64,000 nucleotides of DNA, taken from assembly GCF_914767665.1 (NCBI RefSeq), contig NC_059504.1, positions 28,002,001-28,066,000 on the forward strand, given 5' to 3'. Position numbers and translations under genes: made by a program. Position 1 is the stretch's first letter, and every line of letters begins with the position of its first letter. The notes under the pieces are model-generated. The model did no database searches. It saw only the letters and a program-made list of their open reading frames with translations, and was not told where the DNA came from. Source of the stretch: Harmonia axyridis. Its lineage: Eukaryota > Arthropoda > Insecta > Coleoptera > Coccinellidae. Below, one piece after another: positions 46,860 to 56,739 of the stretch.

Positions 46860-47402
46860 ATGGATAACAAGGTGATATTGAAAAAAAGATTGGCAAAACT
46901 GAAGAATTATTCGAACAATATGAGAAGAACATTACATCTCAAAAACCTTATTAGCAATATAAGAAAACTTTCCGTTGAAGAATTGAATGAAATTGTTAAT
47001 ATCAAGAAGAACGATAATAAGGAAAATAATCAACTAGACAATAATTTGGGTATTTTGTGTGTGAATTGCCCTGAGGATGAAGATGAAAGAAGAAAAGGCG
47101 AAGAACTGGCTAAAGAACATTTGGATTTATGTTTGCAAAGGGCATACCTTTTCAAAAAAATGCTTGAATTTCCGGTATTCCAGATGAAAAATGGATTTCC
47201 GATAATCAAATTTAACCAATATGATGTGTCTTTGAGACAAGGAAATGTTATTCTACCCAGAAAACATTATTTCTACCACACCTTACCAAATCGTGCAAAA
47301 AAATGCTATAATGATGAAACGATAGAATCAATGGCAGATTGGTTAATAACAAATAGTGCTTCCATAAATTATGACCAATTATATGAACAATTGTTAAATT
47401 AA
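46860..47402 (+). CDS. 180-residue unrecognised protein, unit 26
   Basis: Val115Ile, otherwise reference. It is the last copy before the retrotransposon. Confidence 0.65.
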   Translation: MDNKVILKKRLAKLKNYSNNMRRTLHLKNLISNIRKLSVEELNEIVNIKKNDNKENNQLDNNLGILCVNCPEDEDERRKGEELAKEHLDLCLQRAYLFKKMLEFPVFQMKNGFPIIKFNQYDVSLRQGNVILPRKHYFYHTLPNRAKKCYNDETIESMADWLITNSASINYDQLYEQLLN

Positions 47403-48084
47403 TTTAAATTTGTCTTTATAATATTTCTGTATATATTTGTATAATTTTTTCTACTGTATATAGTTTTTCATTTGAAATTTTCAATAAATTCTTCTTTCTG
47501 AGATTGTCTATTGAATCTTATTCTTCAATTTAGGATTTGATCCTTTTATCCTTGATATCCATATCTCGGTGAAATAGAAATTTCACCGATATTTTCATTC
47601 TGTCCATTACATATGTTTATCTTTTCTAAGATAAACATTTCTAATGGACAGATTGAGAATATCAGTCCTGCCTGGACATAATTACTTCTAATGCTTAGAA
47701 ATCCAAAAAAATTGGAATGAAAGTCCGGTCAACTCCAGAATGCCCGCTATATTGAGTGAGAAAAAAAATGGAATCGGAAGAAATAATAAAGGAAAAACGT
47801 GTTTTTTCATCTCAGGAATATTAGGTTGAAATAAATGTATTGGCTGGTTAAAAATTTTAAGTTCGTTTGAAGATGGAAAATTTTTAGATAAGTAATTTTA
47901 GATTTAATTAGGTATTAGAGTTAATAGTTTCATTTCCACTTTTTCATTTTTGATGAAATTCTTCTAATTTCCCGAATTGAGTTCTGGAACCCTGAGAAAA
48001 GTCATTAGGATATTTAAAAGTCGAAATTTTATAACGGTTATGCGCACTAGTCACGACGTCTAACATTTCAGAAGGTAACATTTC

Positions 48085-48091
48085 TATAAGC
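48085..48091. repeat. Target-site duplication, left copy (TATAAGC)
   Basis: TATAAGC directly precedes the element; the other copy is at 52391-52397. Uninterrupted units have a single copy at this place (378-384 in unit 1). Confidence 0.9.
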
Positions 48092-48622
48092 TTCTTTTTT
48101 CTTTAAGTTGAGATTTCCCGTGCGGATGTGTTGCCGATTGTTCTGAAGTGATAGTAGTTTTTCTTGGGAAAAGTGTATTTTCATTCGGTTCCTTTCTTGT
48201 GAGGATATTGGCAAGTACTTGAATGTTACATTTGAATTGTATTCATTATTTGATTCTGTTTATCCGGGCTACGTTTTTCATTTGTTTCAATCGAACGGAT
48301 TATCTGTTCGATTTGTTTACATCCCGATCAGCCACACGTGAGCCTGTGTTCGTATCGCTATCAGTTGAAATTGTCATATGTACGTGGGGCTTTCATTATT
48401 GGATTTTACTGTTTGTCTGATATTCCAATTATTTCAATTATTTCCTGGTGTACTGGTGTTACCTATCCTTCATTCTAACTGTTACTCTGCGGCCCTCGTG
48501 TGTGTTTTTAAGTCATCGGCTATCGGCCCGGCCGTTGTGAAGAGTGTCCCTGTCATATTCCTTATTCACCAGTACATTCATTTATTTATTTATTTTTAAT
48601 TGTTTATTTTTGTGATTTCTTG
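48092..48622 (+). other. 5' UTR / internal promoter region of the retrotransposon
   Basis: 531 bp with no convincing gene. Such elements carry an internal promoter here, but I see no clear motif. A 15-bp sequence, TTTTCTTTAAGTTGA, at 48097-48111 recurs in the 3' UTR at 52309-52323. Short ORFs here have no recognisable content. Confidence 0.6.
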
Positions 48623-49399
48623 ATGGCTACTGTGTCTTGCATGAAATGTAGCTTAGCTATTAAGGATGGCACAGATAACATGTTGAGATGTGATGGTTGC
48701 AACAGACCTATTCATGCCTCCTGTTCGGAGCTTACTGCTGCGGAACTAAAGTGTTTCAACCTACGCTCAAATGTTAAGAGACGTGTGAAATACCTCTGTC
48801 TTGAGTGCGAGCAGGGTCTTCACCAGATTCCTAAAATTTTGCAATTAATAAGCGAGATGAGAGATGAGATACGTGAGCTGAAGCGATCAGAATCCGTTGA
48901 TGTTGGAGTGACACAGGTGACGTCTGGGCCCTCCCCTCAGTCCAGTGAAGAAATTATTAATGAGGTGTTTGAAAGAACTAAGCGCTCCCATAACTTAATC
49001 ATACATGGGAGTATTGAGAGAGGTGCTAACAGGCAAGACCAGTTGCAGATTGATTCTGATATGGTTCAATCAATTCTTAATGAATGTGTTGTTTCTGAGC
49101 AAAATTTTAAGTTTTTCAGAATAGGAAAGTTTGATTCTACCAAGGAAGCGCGTTCTCGTCCTATAAAGGTTAGTTTTTCTTCACCTGATCCAGTGTCTGT
49201 CATTTTGCGGAGGTTCAAAAAGTTGAAGTCCAAGTTCGAGAAAATATACGTTGCTCCCGATAGAACTCCACAACAGGTAGCATTTTACAGATCTGTTAGA
49301 TCTGAGTTGGATCAACGTTTGGCAGCGGGAGAGTCAAATCTCCGAATAAAGTATATATCCGGGATTCCATCTGTGGTGGAGTCGCGTTCGGAAAACTAA
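48623..49399 (+). CDS. Retrotransposon ORF1 protein with PHD finger
   Basis: 258 residues from the first ATG of this frame. Cys6, Cys9, Cys23, Cys26, His31, Cys34, Cys59 and Cys62 form a complete C4HC3 PHD zinc finger. Residues about 68-93 look like a short coiled coil. From about 120 (SHNLIIHG) to the end the pattern resembles the RRM-like and C-terminal regions of LINE ORF1 proteins, which bind RNA and package the transcript. PHD fingers in CR1-like ORF1 proteins are an established feature, perhaps for chromatin contact. There is no frameshift or stop inside, suggesting a young copy. It is followed 2 bp later by the usable ORF2 frame. Confidence 0.88.
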   Translation: MATVSCMKCSLAIKDGTDNMLRCDGCNRPIHASCSELTAAELKCFNLRSNVKRRVKYLCLECEQGLHQIPKILQLISEMRDEIRELKRSESVDVGVTQVTSGPSPQSSEEIINEVFERTKRSHNLIIHGSIERGANRQDQLQIDSDMVQSILNECVVSEQNFKFFRIGKFDSTKEARSRPIKVSFSSPDPVSVILRRFKKLKSKFEKIYVAPDRTPQQVAFYRSVRSELDQRLAAGESNLRIKYISGIPSVVESRSEN

Positions 49400-49401
49400 A
49401 C

Positions 49402-52212
49402 TTGCCCAACCGGATTGTTTCTGCTGATCTGTCCCATGAACTATTAGAGGTCACTATTTTTTATCAGAATTGTAGAGGCCTCAATACTAAATTATTGCCA
49501 TTTTTCAGATCAGCATGTGAATATACGTATGATATAGTTTGTATAACTGAGACATGGCTTGGTGATTCGGTTTTTGATGGTGAATTGTTTCCTCCAGGAT
49601 ATAAAGTGATTAGATGTGATAGACAGTTTGGTAGGGTTAATAGGTCTCGTGGCGGTGGAGTTCTGGTTGCGGCTTCTAACAGTACATCTTTCAGCCTTAT
49701 TGATGGAGCATTTTTGACCGATCGTGTCCCCTTGGTGGATGTGGTTTTGTGCCGTTTTACTGAGCCCTTTACTTTTATTGTGTGTGTGGTTTATATTCCG
49801 CCTGATATTACTGTTTTTCAGCTTGAGACTTTTACTACTGCATTGGAGTTGAATTTTTCTGGAGAGACTGTGTTCCTTGTTGGTGACTTCAATTGTCCTG
49901 ATTTTGTTTGTTCTAGTCGTGGTCCTAAATCAATTCTTTTGCAGAACTTCTGTGATCTCCTGGGTCTGCGTCAGTTCAACTCCGTTCTTAACGGGGATCT
50001 CAGGCTGCTGGACTTAGTTCTGGCGAGTAATAATTTTGAGGTGTCAGTCATTCATTGCGACTCTCCTTTTGTTCCTGAGGACCTATACCATCCTGCTTTG
50101 AGTATGGTTTTATCTCTGGAATCTCCCAAGCGTCGGGTGAATTTTCCGAAGAAGTATAATACATTTTATAACTTTAAGAGGGCTGATTACTCTTCTTTGT
50201 CTACGGCAATCAATTCCGTTAATTGGGATATTATAGCAGAGTTCAAGAGTGTCGATGAAGCTTTGGATTTCTTTTACGGCAAACTTTTCGAGATTCTGGA
50301 TGACCTTGTTCCTAGAAGGACTAACTATTCGGCAGATCCTGACTTCCCTGTCTGGTTCACGAGAAAATTAAAACGTGATATCCGCTTGAAGAACTATTAC
50401 AGAGTGAAGTGGCGTAATGGTGGTGAAAGAAGATATTTTTTTGAATTTAAGCGATTGAGAGCACTGGTCAAGTCTGAAATTAATTTGGAGTACAGCAGAT
50501 ATCTGTCCGAGGTGCAGAGCCAAATAAGATCAAACCCCTCTTCATTCTGGAAATATCTGGATCAGAGAAGGGGTTCCACAAGAATTCCTGGAGTCTTTCA
50601 TTCTAATGAACGTCTTTATGACGATCCCAGAGAAATTGTTGATTTATTTGGAGCTCATTTTTCTAACGTGAATAACCTGACTGCTGCCAGTGTTCAAGAT
50701 TCTGAATATTCGACGAACTTTCCACCAGTCTTTGTTCCATCAGTGACAGATGATGAGATAAAGTCCATTATGGAAAAATATCCTGACCGATTAACATCTG
50801 GTGACGATCAGCTTCCAGCTGTGTTCTTGAGGGAATGTAGCTCTGCTCTGGCCGGACCTCTCCACCGTATAATCTCCATTAGCCTTAGTTCTTTTACTTT
50901 TCCTATGAGACGGAAGAGGGCTAGGGTAGTTCCGGTGTTCAAGAAGGGTGATTCGTCTTCTGTGGAGAATTATAGACCTATTTCCATTTTGTCGAACTTT
51001 GCTAAGGTATATGAGGAGGTCCTGTATTCAAGCATTTACCACCATATTAAGCAGCGTTTATCATCAGCACAGCATGGTTTTGTCCGGGGAAGGTCGACAG
51101 TAACTAACCTAGCCACAATTTCGCAGGTCATAGCAGAGTCCCTTGATGATGGAGGTCAGGTTGATGTGATCTATACAGATTTCTCACGCGCCTTTGACAC
51201 CGTTGACCATAATTTGCTTTTGAACAAGCTAGCATCACTTGGTTTTGCGCCTGACTTTGTGAGGTTGCTTCGTTCCTATTTGAAGGGTAGAACTAATTAT
51301 GTTTTCTACAATGGATTCAGATCTTTTGAGTATGAGCTCAAGTTTGGCGTTCCTCAGGGATCTAACCTCGGACCATTGCTGTTTATAATATTTATTGATG
51401 ACCTTTTATGCTCTCTCAATTGTGAGGCTCTAGCCTATGCTGATGATCTGAAGCTGTTCATGAGAATACATGGAATTAATGACCAATTACTTCTTCAGTC
51501 GAGTTTAGAGTTGGTTCAAAGTTGGTGCTTGCGGAATGGACTTATTTTAAATTTGAAGAAGTGTTTTAAAGTTACTTTTACCAGGAAGACGCAGCCACTA
51601 GCTTTCGATTATCACATTGGTGGTGATTTAATTGCGGCTGGAGATCACTTTCGTGACCTGGGAGTTTGGTTTGACAGTGAGCTGAGTTTTGTTCCACATG
51701 TTGAGGATCTGTGTTCATCTGCCTGTAGGTCTTTGGGTTTTCTGTTCAGTAGCTTCCGTGAGCTAGACGATCTATCTGCTCTCAGAAATGTCTACTTTTC
51801 CCTTGTTCTCAGTAGGTTGGAGTATGCTAACATGATTTGGTTCCCAATTTATGCAACGCATCTTACTCCCATTGAGCGAGTTCAGAGGAAGTTCCTGAAA
51901 TACGTCGTTTATAGGAAGACAGGCATATATCCAGAGCGTGGTGTTGATCTTTCCGGCATAATGGAGGAGCTGAAGCTTTCAACTTTATTTGAGCGGCAGG
52001 TTCAGCAGTGCGCGAGATTCGCCCAGAAACTCTTAGGTGGAAGGATTGACTGCCCATTTCTGCTCTCTCGGGTGAACATTCACGTCCCGAGGATGGCAGC
52101 CAGGAGTTCTCCAACATTTGGTCTGCCCACGCCTCGGACCAACATACTCCAGCGGGCACCTGTGTATAGGCTTTGTGATTGTGCTAACAAAGTCAATATA
52201 AGTCTATTGTAA
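49402..52212 (+). CDS. Retrotransposon ORF2: APE-type endonuclease and reverse transcriptase
   Basis: 936 codons, uninterrupted. Endonuclease motifs: QNCRGL with Asn23, TETWLG with Glu50, GDFN 161-164, LLDLVLAS near 201-208 and DLYHPALS near 227-234. The last replaces the usual Ser-Asp-His with Leu-Tyr-His, a variant to check. Reverse transcriptase motifs: NYRPISILS, QHGFVRGRST, DFSRAFD with Asp593, GVPQGS 649-654 and YADD 679-682, with all three catalytic aspartates present. The product would nick target DNA and copy the element RNA at the nick. The frame starts at TTG 49402, 2 bp after the ORF1 stop. It is open back to 49306 but has no ATG there, and the first in-frame ATG is near codon 233. 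Either the initiator ATG mutated to TTG, or translation needs reinitiation or a -1 shift from ORF1. Confidence 0.9.
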   Translation: MPNRIVSADLSHELLEVTIFYQNCRGLNTKLLPFFRSACEYTYDIVCITETWLGDSVFDGELFPPGYKVIRCDRQFGRVNRSRGGGVLVAASNSTSFSLIDGAFLTDRVPLVDVVLCRFTEPFTFIVCVVYIPPDITVFQLETFTTALELNFSGETVFLVGDFNCPDFVCSSRGPKSILLQNFCDLLGLRQFNSVLNGDLRLLDLVLASNNFEVSVIHCDSPFVPEDLYHPALSMVLSLESPKRRVNFPKKYNTFYNFKRADYSSLSTAINSVNWDIIAEFKSVDEALDFFYGKLFEILDDLVPRRTNYSADPDFPVWFTRKLKRDIRLKNYYRVKWRNGGERRYFFEFKRLRALVKSEINLEYSRYLSEVQSQIRSNPSSFWKYLDQRRGSTRIPGVFHSNERLYDDPREIVDLFGAHFSNVNNLTAASVQDSEYSTNFPPVFVPSVTDDEIKSIMEKYPDRLTSGDDQLPAVFLRECSSALAGPLHRIISISLSSFTFPMRRKRARVVPVFKKGDSSSVENYRPISILSNFAKVYEEVLYSSIYHHIKQRLSSAQHGFVRGRSTVTNLATISQVIAESLDDGGQVDVIYTDFSRAFDTVDHNLLLNKLASLGFAPDFVRLLRSYLKGRTNYVFYNGFRSFEYELKFGVPQGSNLGPLLFIIFIDDLLCSLNCEALAYADDLKLFMRIHGINDQLLLQSSLELVQSWCLRNGLILNLKKCFKVTFTRKTQPLAFDYHIGGDLIAAGDHFRDLGVWFDSELSFVPHVEDLCSSACRSLGFLFSSFRELDDLSALRNVYFSLVLSRLEYANMIWFPIYATHLTPIERVQRKFLKYVVYRKTGIYPERGVDLSGIMEELKLSTLFERQVQQCARFAQKLLGGRIDCPFLLSRVNIHVPRMAARSSPTFGLPTPRTNILQRAPVYRLCDCANKVNISLL

Positions 52213-52390
52213 TTGTTTATTTAAAGTTTTTTTTTTTTTACTTCTTTATAACTATCATTTTTTGGAGTACTTGCCATTTCGTTTAGTTTTTTAGGGAATT
52301 CACATGTATTTTCTTTAAGTTGATGTAATTTGTTACTGGGAAATTTCCTGTTGGGTAAATAAAGTTATTATTTATTATTTATTATTTATT
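52213..52390 (+). other. Retrotransposon 3' UTR with AATAAA and TTATTAT repeat tail
   Basis: A short 3' UTR with a T-rich run after the stop, AATAAA at 52358-52363 and a 26-bp tail of TTATTAT repeated 3.7 times (52365-52390). Short-repeat tails rather than poly(A) fit CR1-type elements. Confidence 0.8.
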
Positions 52391-52397
52391 TATAAGC
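52391..52397. repeat. Target-site duplication, right copy (TATAAGC)
   Basis: Exact repeat of 48085-48091. The bases before the two copies differ (C and T), so the duplication is 7 bp. Confidence 0.9.
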
Positions 52398-52527
52398 ATT
52401 ACAATAAATTTCCTTACGAAATCTTTTCTCCAAATTCGTACTTTGTGTGTGTATAAATATTTTTTATTAATTTCTCAAGTCAAAATAAAAAGTTAATAAT
52501 CTCATTCTGTTATATGTTATATGTTAT

Positions 52528-52773
52528 ATGTCGACCTTCAAAAGTTACCGCACAAGGCTTCAGCATATTCAGCAGGCTGGTAAATTCGTCGCTGTGTATA
52601 TGAAACTTATCAAAATATCTAAAAGTAAGTTGCACATCATAATTTCAAAATTTCCTCGAAATTTTGTAGCTAACATTAAAAATGATTCAAATCCATATCA
52701 TTCTTCTGAGAAAAAAATTTTTAATCACCACCCATTAGAATTGATAAATAGGTACTTAATGGACTTTCTCTGA
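52528..52773 (+). CDS. 81-codon ORF, unit 27
   Basis: Ile14, Gln16, Phe65. Preceded by three copies of TTATATG instead of two. Confidence 0.3.
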   Translation: MSTFKSYRTRLQHIQQAGKFVAVYMKLIKISKSKLHIIISKFPRNFVANIKNDSNPYHSSEKKIFNHHPLELINRYLMDFL

Positions 52774-53029
52774 AGACCCTTTGTGAAAAGGTATATAAAC
52801 AAATTTCAATTCAGCAATAACTTCAGTTAGTTTAGTTATGTTAAGGCTTACAGAGGAAGAAGAAGAATTCCTGTGATTCTACTCGATGCTTTCTCGCACT
52901 ATGGTCCCACCTGTAGAGAGTGCTTACACACGTTCAAGTTACTTCAATCAAGTAGGCTGTGCATTGATTATTTGCCACGAAAATAGTTTCATATTTTTTT
53001 TAAATTGAAAAAAGTGGGAATATAACAAA

Positions 53030-53572
53030 ATGGATAACAAGGTGATATTGAAAAAAAGATTGGCAAAACTGAAGAATTATTCGAACAATATGAGAAGAAC
53101 ATTACATCTCAAAAACCTTATTAGCAATATAAGAAAACTTTCAGTTGAAGAATTGAATGAAATTGTTAATATCAAGAAGAACGATAATAAGGAAAATAAT
53201 CAACTAGACAATTATTTGGGTATTTTGTGTGTGAATTGCCCTGAGGATGAAGATGAAAGAAGAAAAGGCGAAGAACTGGCTAAAGAACATTTGGATTTAT
53301 GTTTGCAAAGGGCAAACCTTTTCAAAAAAATGCTTGAATTTCCGGTATTCCAGATGAAAAATGGATTTCCGGTAATCAAATTTAACCAATATGATGTGTC
53401 TTTGAGACAAGGAAATGTTATTCTACCCAGAAAACATTATTTCTACCACACCTTACCAAATCGTGCAAAAAAATGCTATAATGATGAAACGATAGAATCA
53501 ATGGCAGATTGGTTAATAACAAATAGTGCTTCCATAAATTATGACCAATTATATGAACAATTGTTAAATTAA
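53030..53572 (+). CDS. 180-residue unrecognised protein, unit 27
   Basis: Asn62Tyr (shared only with unit 29) and Tyr96Asn. It keeps its own TATA, initiator and leader downstream of the retrotransposon. Confidence 0.63.
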   Translation: MDNKVILKKRLAKLKNYSNNMRRTLHLKNLISNIRKLSVEELNEIVNIKKNDNKENNQLDNYLGILCVNCPEDEDERRKGEELAKEHLDLCLQRANLFKKMLEFPVFQMKNGFPVIKFNQYDVSLRQGNVILPRKHYFYHTLPNRAKKCYNDETIESMADWLITNSASINYDQLYEQLLN

Positions 53573-54378
53573 TTTAAATTTGTCTTTATAATATTTCTGT
53601 ATATATTTGTATAATTTTTTCTACTGTATATAGTTTTTCATTTGAAATTTTCAATAAATTCTTCTTTCTGAGATTGTCTATTGAATCTTATTCTTCAATT
53701 TAGGATTTGATCCTTTTATCCTTGATATCCATATCTCGGTGAAATCGAAATTTCACCGATATTTTCATTCTGTCCATTACATATGTTTATCTTTTTTAAG
53801 ATAAACATTTCTAATGGACAGATTGAGAATATCAGTCCTGCCTAGACATAATTACTTCTAATGCTTAGAAATCCAAAAAAATTGGAATGAAAGTCCGGTC
53901 AACTCCAGAATGCCCGCTATATTGAGTGAGAAAAAAAATGGAATCGGAAGAAATAATAAAGGAAAAACGTGTTTTTTTCATCTCAGGAATATTAGGTTGA
54001 AATAAATGTATTGGCTGGTTAAAAATTTTAAGTTCGTTTGATGATGGAAAATTTTTAGATAAGTAATTTTAGATTTAATTAGTTATTAGAGTTAATAGTT
54101 TCATTTCCACTTTTTCATTCTTGATGAAATTCTTCTAATTTCCCGAATTGAGTTCTGGAACCCTGAGAAAAGTCATTAGGATATTAAAAAGTCGAAATTT
54201 TATAACGGTTATGCGCACTAGTCACGACGTCTAACATTTCAGAAGGTAACATTTCTATAAGCATTACAATAAATTTCCTTACGAAATCTTTTCTCCAAAT
54301 TCGTACATTGTGTGTGTATAAATATTTTTTATTAATTTCTCAAGTCAAAATAAAAAGTTAATAATCTCATTCTGTTAT

Positions 54379-54625
54379 ATGTCGACCTTCAAAAGTTACC
54401 GCACAAGGCTTCAGCATATTCAGCGGGCTGGTAAATTCGTCGCTGTGTATATGAAACTTATCAAAATATCTAAAAGTAAGTTGCACATCATAATTTCAAA
54501 ATTTCCTCCAAAATTTTGTAGCTAACATTAAAAATGATTCAAATCCATATCATTCATCTGAGAAAAAAATTTTTAATCACCACCCATTAGAATTGATAAA
54601 TAGGTACTTAATGGACTTTCTCTGA
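54379..54625 (+). pseudogene. 81-codon ORF with frameshift, unit 28
   Basis: Same net +1 lesion as unit 26; stops at TAA 54523-54525 after 48 residues. It is preceded by a single TTATATG copy, which also removes the competing upstream ATG. Confidence 0.75.
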
Positions 54626-54881
54626 AGACCCTTTGTGAAAAGGTATATAAACAAATTTCAATTCAGCAATAACTTCAGTTAGTTTAGTTATGTTAAGGCT
54701 TACAGAGGAAGAAGAAGAATTCCTGTAATTCTACTCGATGCTTTCTCGCACTATGGTCCCACCTGTAGAGAGTGCTTACACACGTTCAAGTTACTTCAAT
54801 CAAGTAGGCTGTGCATTGATTATTTGCCACGAAAATAGTTTCATATTTTTTTTAAATTGAAAAAAGTGGGAATATAACAAA

Positions 54882-55424
54882 ATGGATAACAAGGTGATAT
54901 TGAAAAAAAGATTGGCAAAACTGAAGAATTATTCGAACAATATGAGAAGAACATTACATCTCAAAAACCTTATTAGCAATATAAGAAAACTTTCCGTTGA
55001 AGAATTGAATGAAATTGTTAATATCAAGAAGAACGATAATAAGGAAAATAATCAACTAGACAATAATTTGGGTATTTTGTGTGTGAATTGCCCTGAGGAT
55101 GAAGATGAAAGAAGAAAAGGCGAAGAACTGGCTAAAGAACATTTGGATTTATGTTTGCAAAGGGCATACCTTTTCAAAAAAATGCTTGAATTTCCGGTAT
55201 TCCAGATGAAAAATGGATTTCCGTTAATCAAATTTAACCAATATGATGTGTCTTTGAGACAAGGAAATGTTATTCTACCCAGAAAACATTATTTCTACCA
55301 CACCTTACCAAATCGTGCAAAAAAATGCTATAATGATGAAACGATAGAATCAATGGCAGATTGGTTAATAACAAATAGTGCTTCCATAAATTATGACCAA
55401 TTATATGAACAATTGTTAAATTAA
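54882..55424 (+). CDS. 180-residue unrecognised protein, unit 28
   Basis: Val115Leu, at the same residue changed in unit 26 (Val115Ile) but by a different base. Confidence 0.65.
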   Translation: MDNKVILKKRLAKLKNYSNNMRRTLHLKNLISNIRKLSVEELNEIVNIKKNDNKENNQLDNNLGILCVNCPEDEDERRKGEELAKEHLDLCLQRAYLFKKMLEFPVFQMKNGFPLIKFNQYDVSLRQGNVILPRKHYFYHTLPNRAKKCYNDETIESMADWLITNSASINYDQLYEQLLN

Positions 55425-56237
55425 TTTAAATTTGTCTTTATAATATTTCTGTATATATTTGTATAATTTTTTCTACTGTATATAGTTTTTCATTTGAAAT
55501 TTTCAATAAATTCTTCTTTCTGAGATTGTCTATTGAATCTTATTCTTCAATTTAGGATTTGATCCTTTTATCCTTGATATCCATATCTCGGTGAAATAGA
55601 AATTTCACCGATATTTTCATTCTGTCCATTACATATGTTTATCTTTTCTAAGATAAACATTTCTAATGGACAGATTGAGAATATCAGTCCTGCCTAGACA
55701 TAATTACTTCTAATGCTTAGAAATCCAAAAAAATTGGAATGAAAGTCCGGTCAACTCCAGAATGCCCGCTATATTGAGTGAGAAAAAAAATGGAATCGGA
55801 AGAAATAATAAAGGAAAAACGTGTTTTTTTCATCTCAGGAATATTAGGTTGAAATAAATGTATTGGCTGGTTAAAAATTTTAAGTTCGTTTGAAGATGGA
55901 AAATTTTTAGATAAGTAATTTTAGAATTAATTAGTTATTAGAGTTAATAGTTTCATTTCCACTTTTTCATTTTTGATGAAATTCTTCTAATTTCACGAAT
56001 TGAGTTCTGGAACCCTGAGAAAAGTCATTAGGATATTAAAAAGTCGAAATTTTATAACGGTTATGCGCACTAGTCACGACGTCTAACATTTCAGAAGGTA
56101 ACATTTCTATAAGCATTACAATAAATTTCCTTACGAAATCTTTTCTCCAAATTCGTACTTTGTGTGTGTATAAATATTTTTTATTAATTTCTCAAGTCAA
56201 AATAAAAAGTTAATAATCTCATTCTGTTATATGTTAT

Positions 56238-56483
56238 ATGTCGACCTTCAAAAGTTACCGCACAAGGCTTCAGCATATTCAGCGGGCTGGTAAATTCGTC
56301 GCTGTGTATATGAAACTTATCAAAATATCTAAAAGTAAGTTGCACATCATAATTTCAAAATTTCCTCGAAATTTTGTAGCTAACATTAAAAATGATTCAA
56401 ATCCATATCATTCATCTGAGAAAAAAATTTTTAATCACCACCCATTAGAATTGATAAATAGGTACTTAATGGACTTTCTCTGA
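56238..56483 (+). CDS. 81-codon ORF, unit 29
   Basis: Identical in protein to unit 23. Confidence 0.3.
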   Translation: MSTFKSYRTRLQHIQRAGKFVAVYMKLIKISKSKLHIIISKFPRNFVANIKNDSNPYHSSEKKIFNHHPLELINRYLMDFL

Positions 56484-56739
56484 AGACCCTTTGTGAAAAG
56501 GTATATAAACAAATTTCAATTCAGCAATAACTTCAGTTAGTTTAGTTATGTTAAGGCTTACAGAGGAAGAAGAAGAATTCCTGTAATTCTACTCGATGCT
56601 TTCTCGCACTATGGTCCCACCTGTAGAGAGTGCTTACACACGTTCAAGTTACTTCAATCAAGTAGGCTGTGCATTGATTATTTGCCACGAAAATAGTTTC
56701 ATATTTTTTTTAAATTGAAAAAAGTGGGAATATAACAAA

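Larger units (their letters stand above)
1..48091 (+). repeat. Tandem array of 1,858-bp units, left segment (units 1-26 and the 5' part of unit 27)
   Basis: Direct head-to-tail repeats. Taking base 1 as an arbitrary unit start, units begin at 1, 1859, 3717, 5575, 7433, 9292, 11150, 13008, 14866, 16724, 18582, 20440, 22297, 24155, 26013, 27871, 29137, 30995, 32855, 34713, 36561, 38418, 40275, 42133, 43993, 45850 and 47709. Most units are exactly 1,858 bp. Differences come from small indels: +1 T in unit 5, -1 T in unit 12, +2 in unit 18, -10 in unit 20, +3/-1 in unit 24, +1 in unit 26. Unit 16 has lost 592 bp. Every unit carries the same gene cassette on the + strand. The true biological unit boundary is unknown because the array enters the window already in progress. 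Confidence 0.98.
48092..52390 (+). mobile_element. Full-length CR1/Jockey-like non-LTR retrotransposon inserted in unit 27
   Basis: The 4,299-bp element has a 5' UTR, two ORFs, a 3' UTR with AATAAA and a short-repeat tail, and a 7-bp target-site duplication. It has no LTRs. Its base composition is visibly less AT-rich than the host unit. A PHD finger in ORF1 is known from CR1-like elements; ORF2 combines an APE-type endonuclease with reverse transcriptase and has no RNase H region that I can see. It sits upstream of both TATA boxes of unit 27 and leaves that unit's ORFs intact. Deleting it with one duplication copy leaves 1,864 bp, as expected from one known 1-bp loss and one 7-bp gain. Confidence 0.95.

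Noticed and set aside
48223..48599. Two short plus-strand ORFs before retrotransposon ORF1 (48223-48420 and 48378-48599)
   Set aside because: They overlap in the 5' UTR and have low-complexity, hydrophobic composition with no recognisable motif.
51863..52159. Minus-strand ORF of 98 codons
   Set aside because: Antisense to retrotransposon ORF2, which has clear domain evidence on the plus strand.
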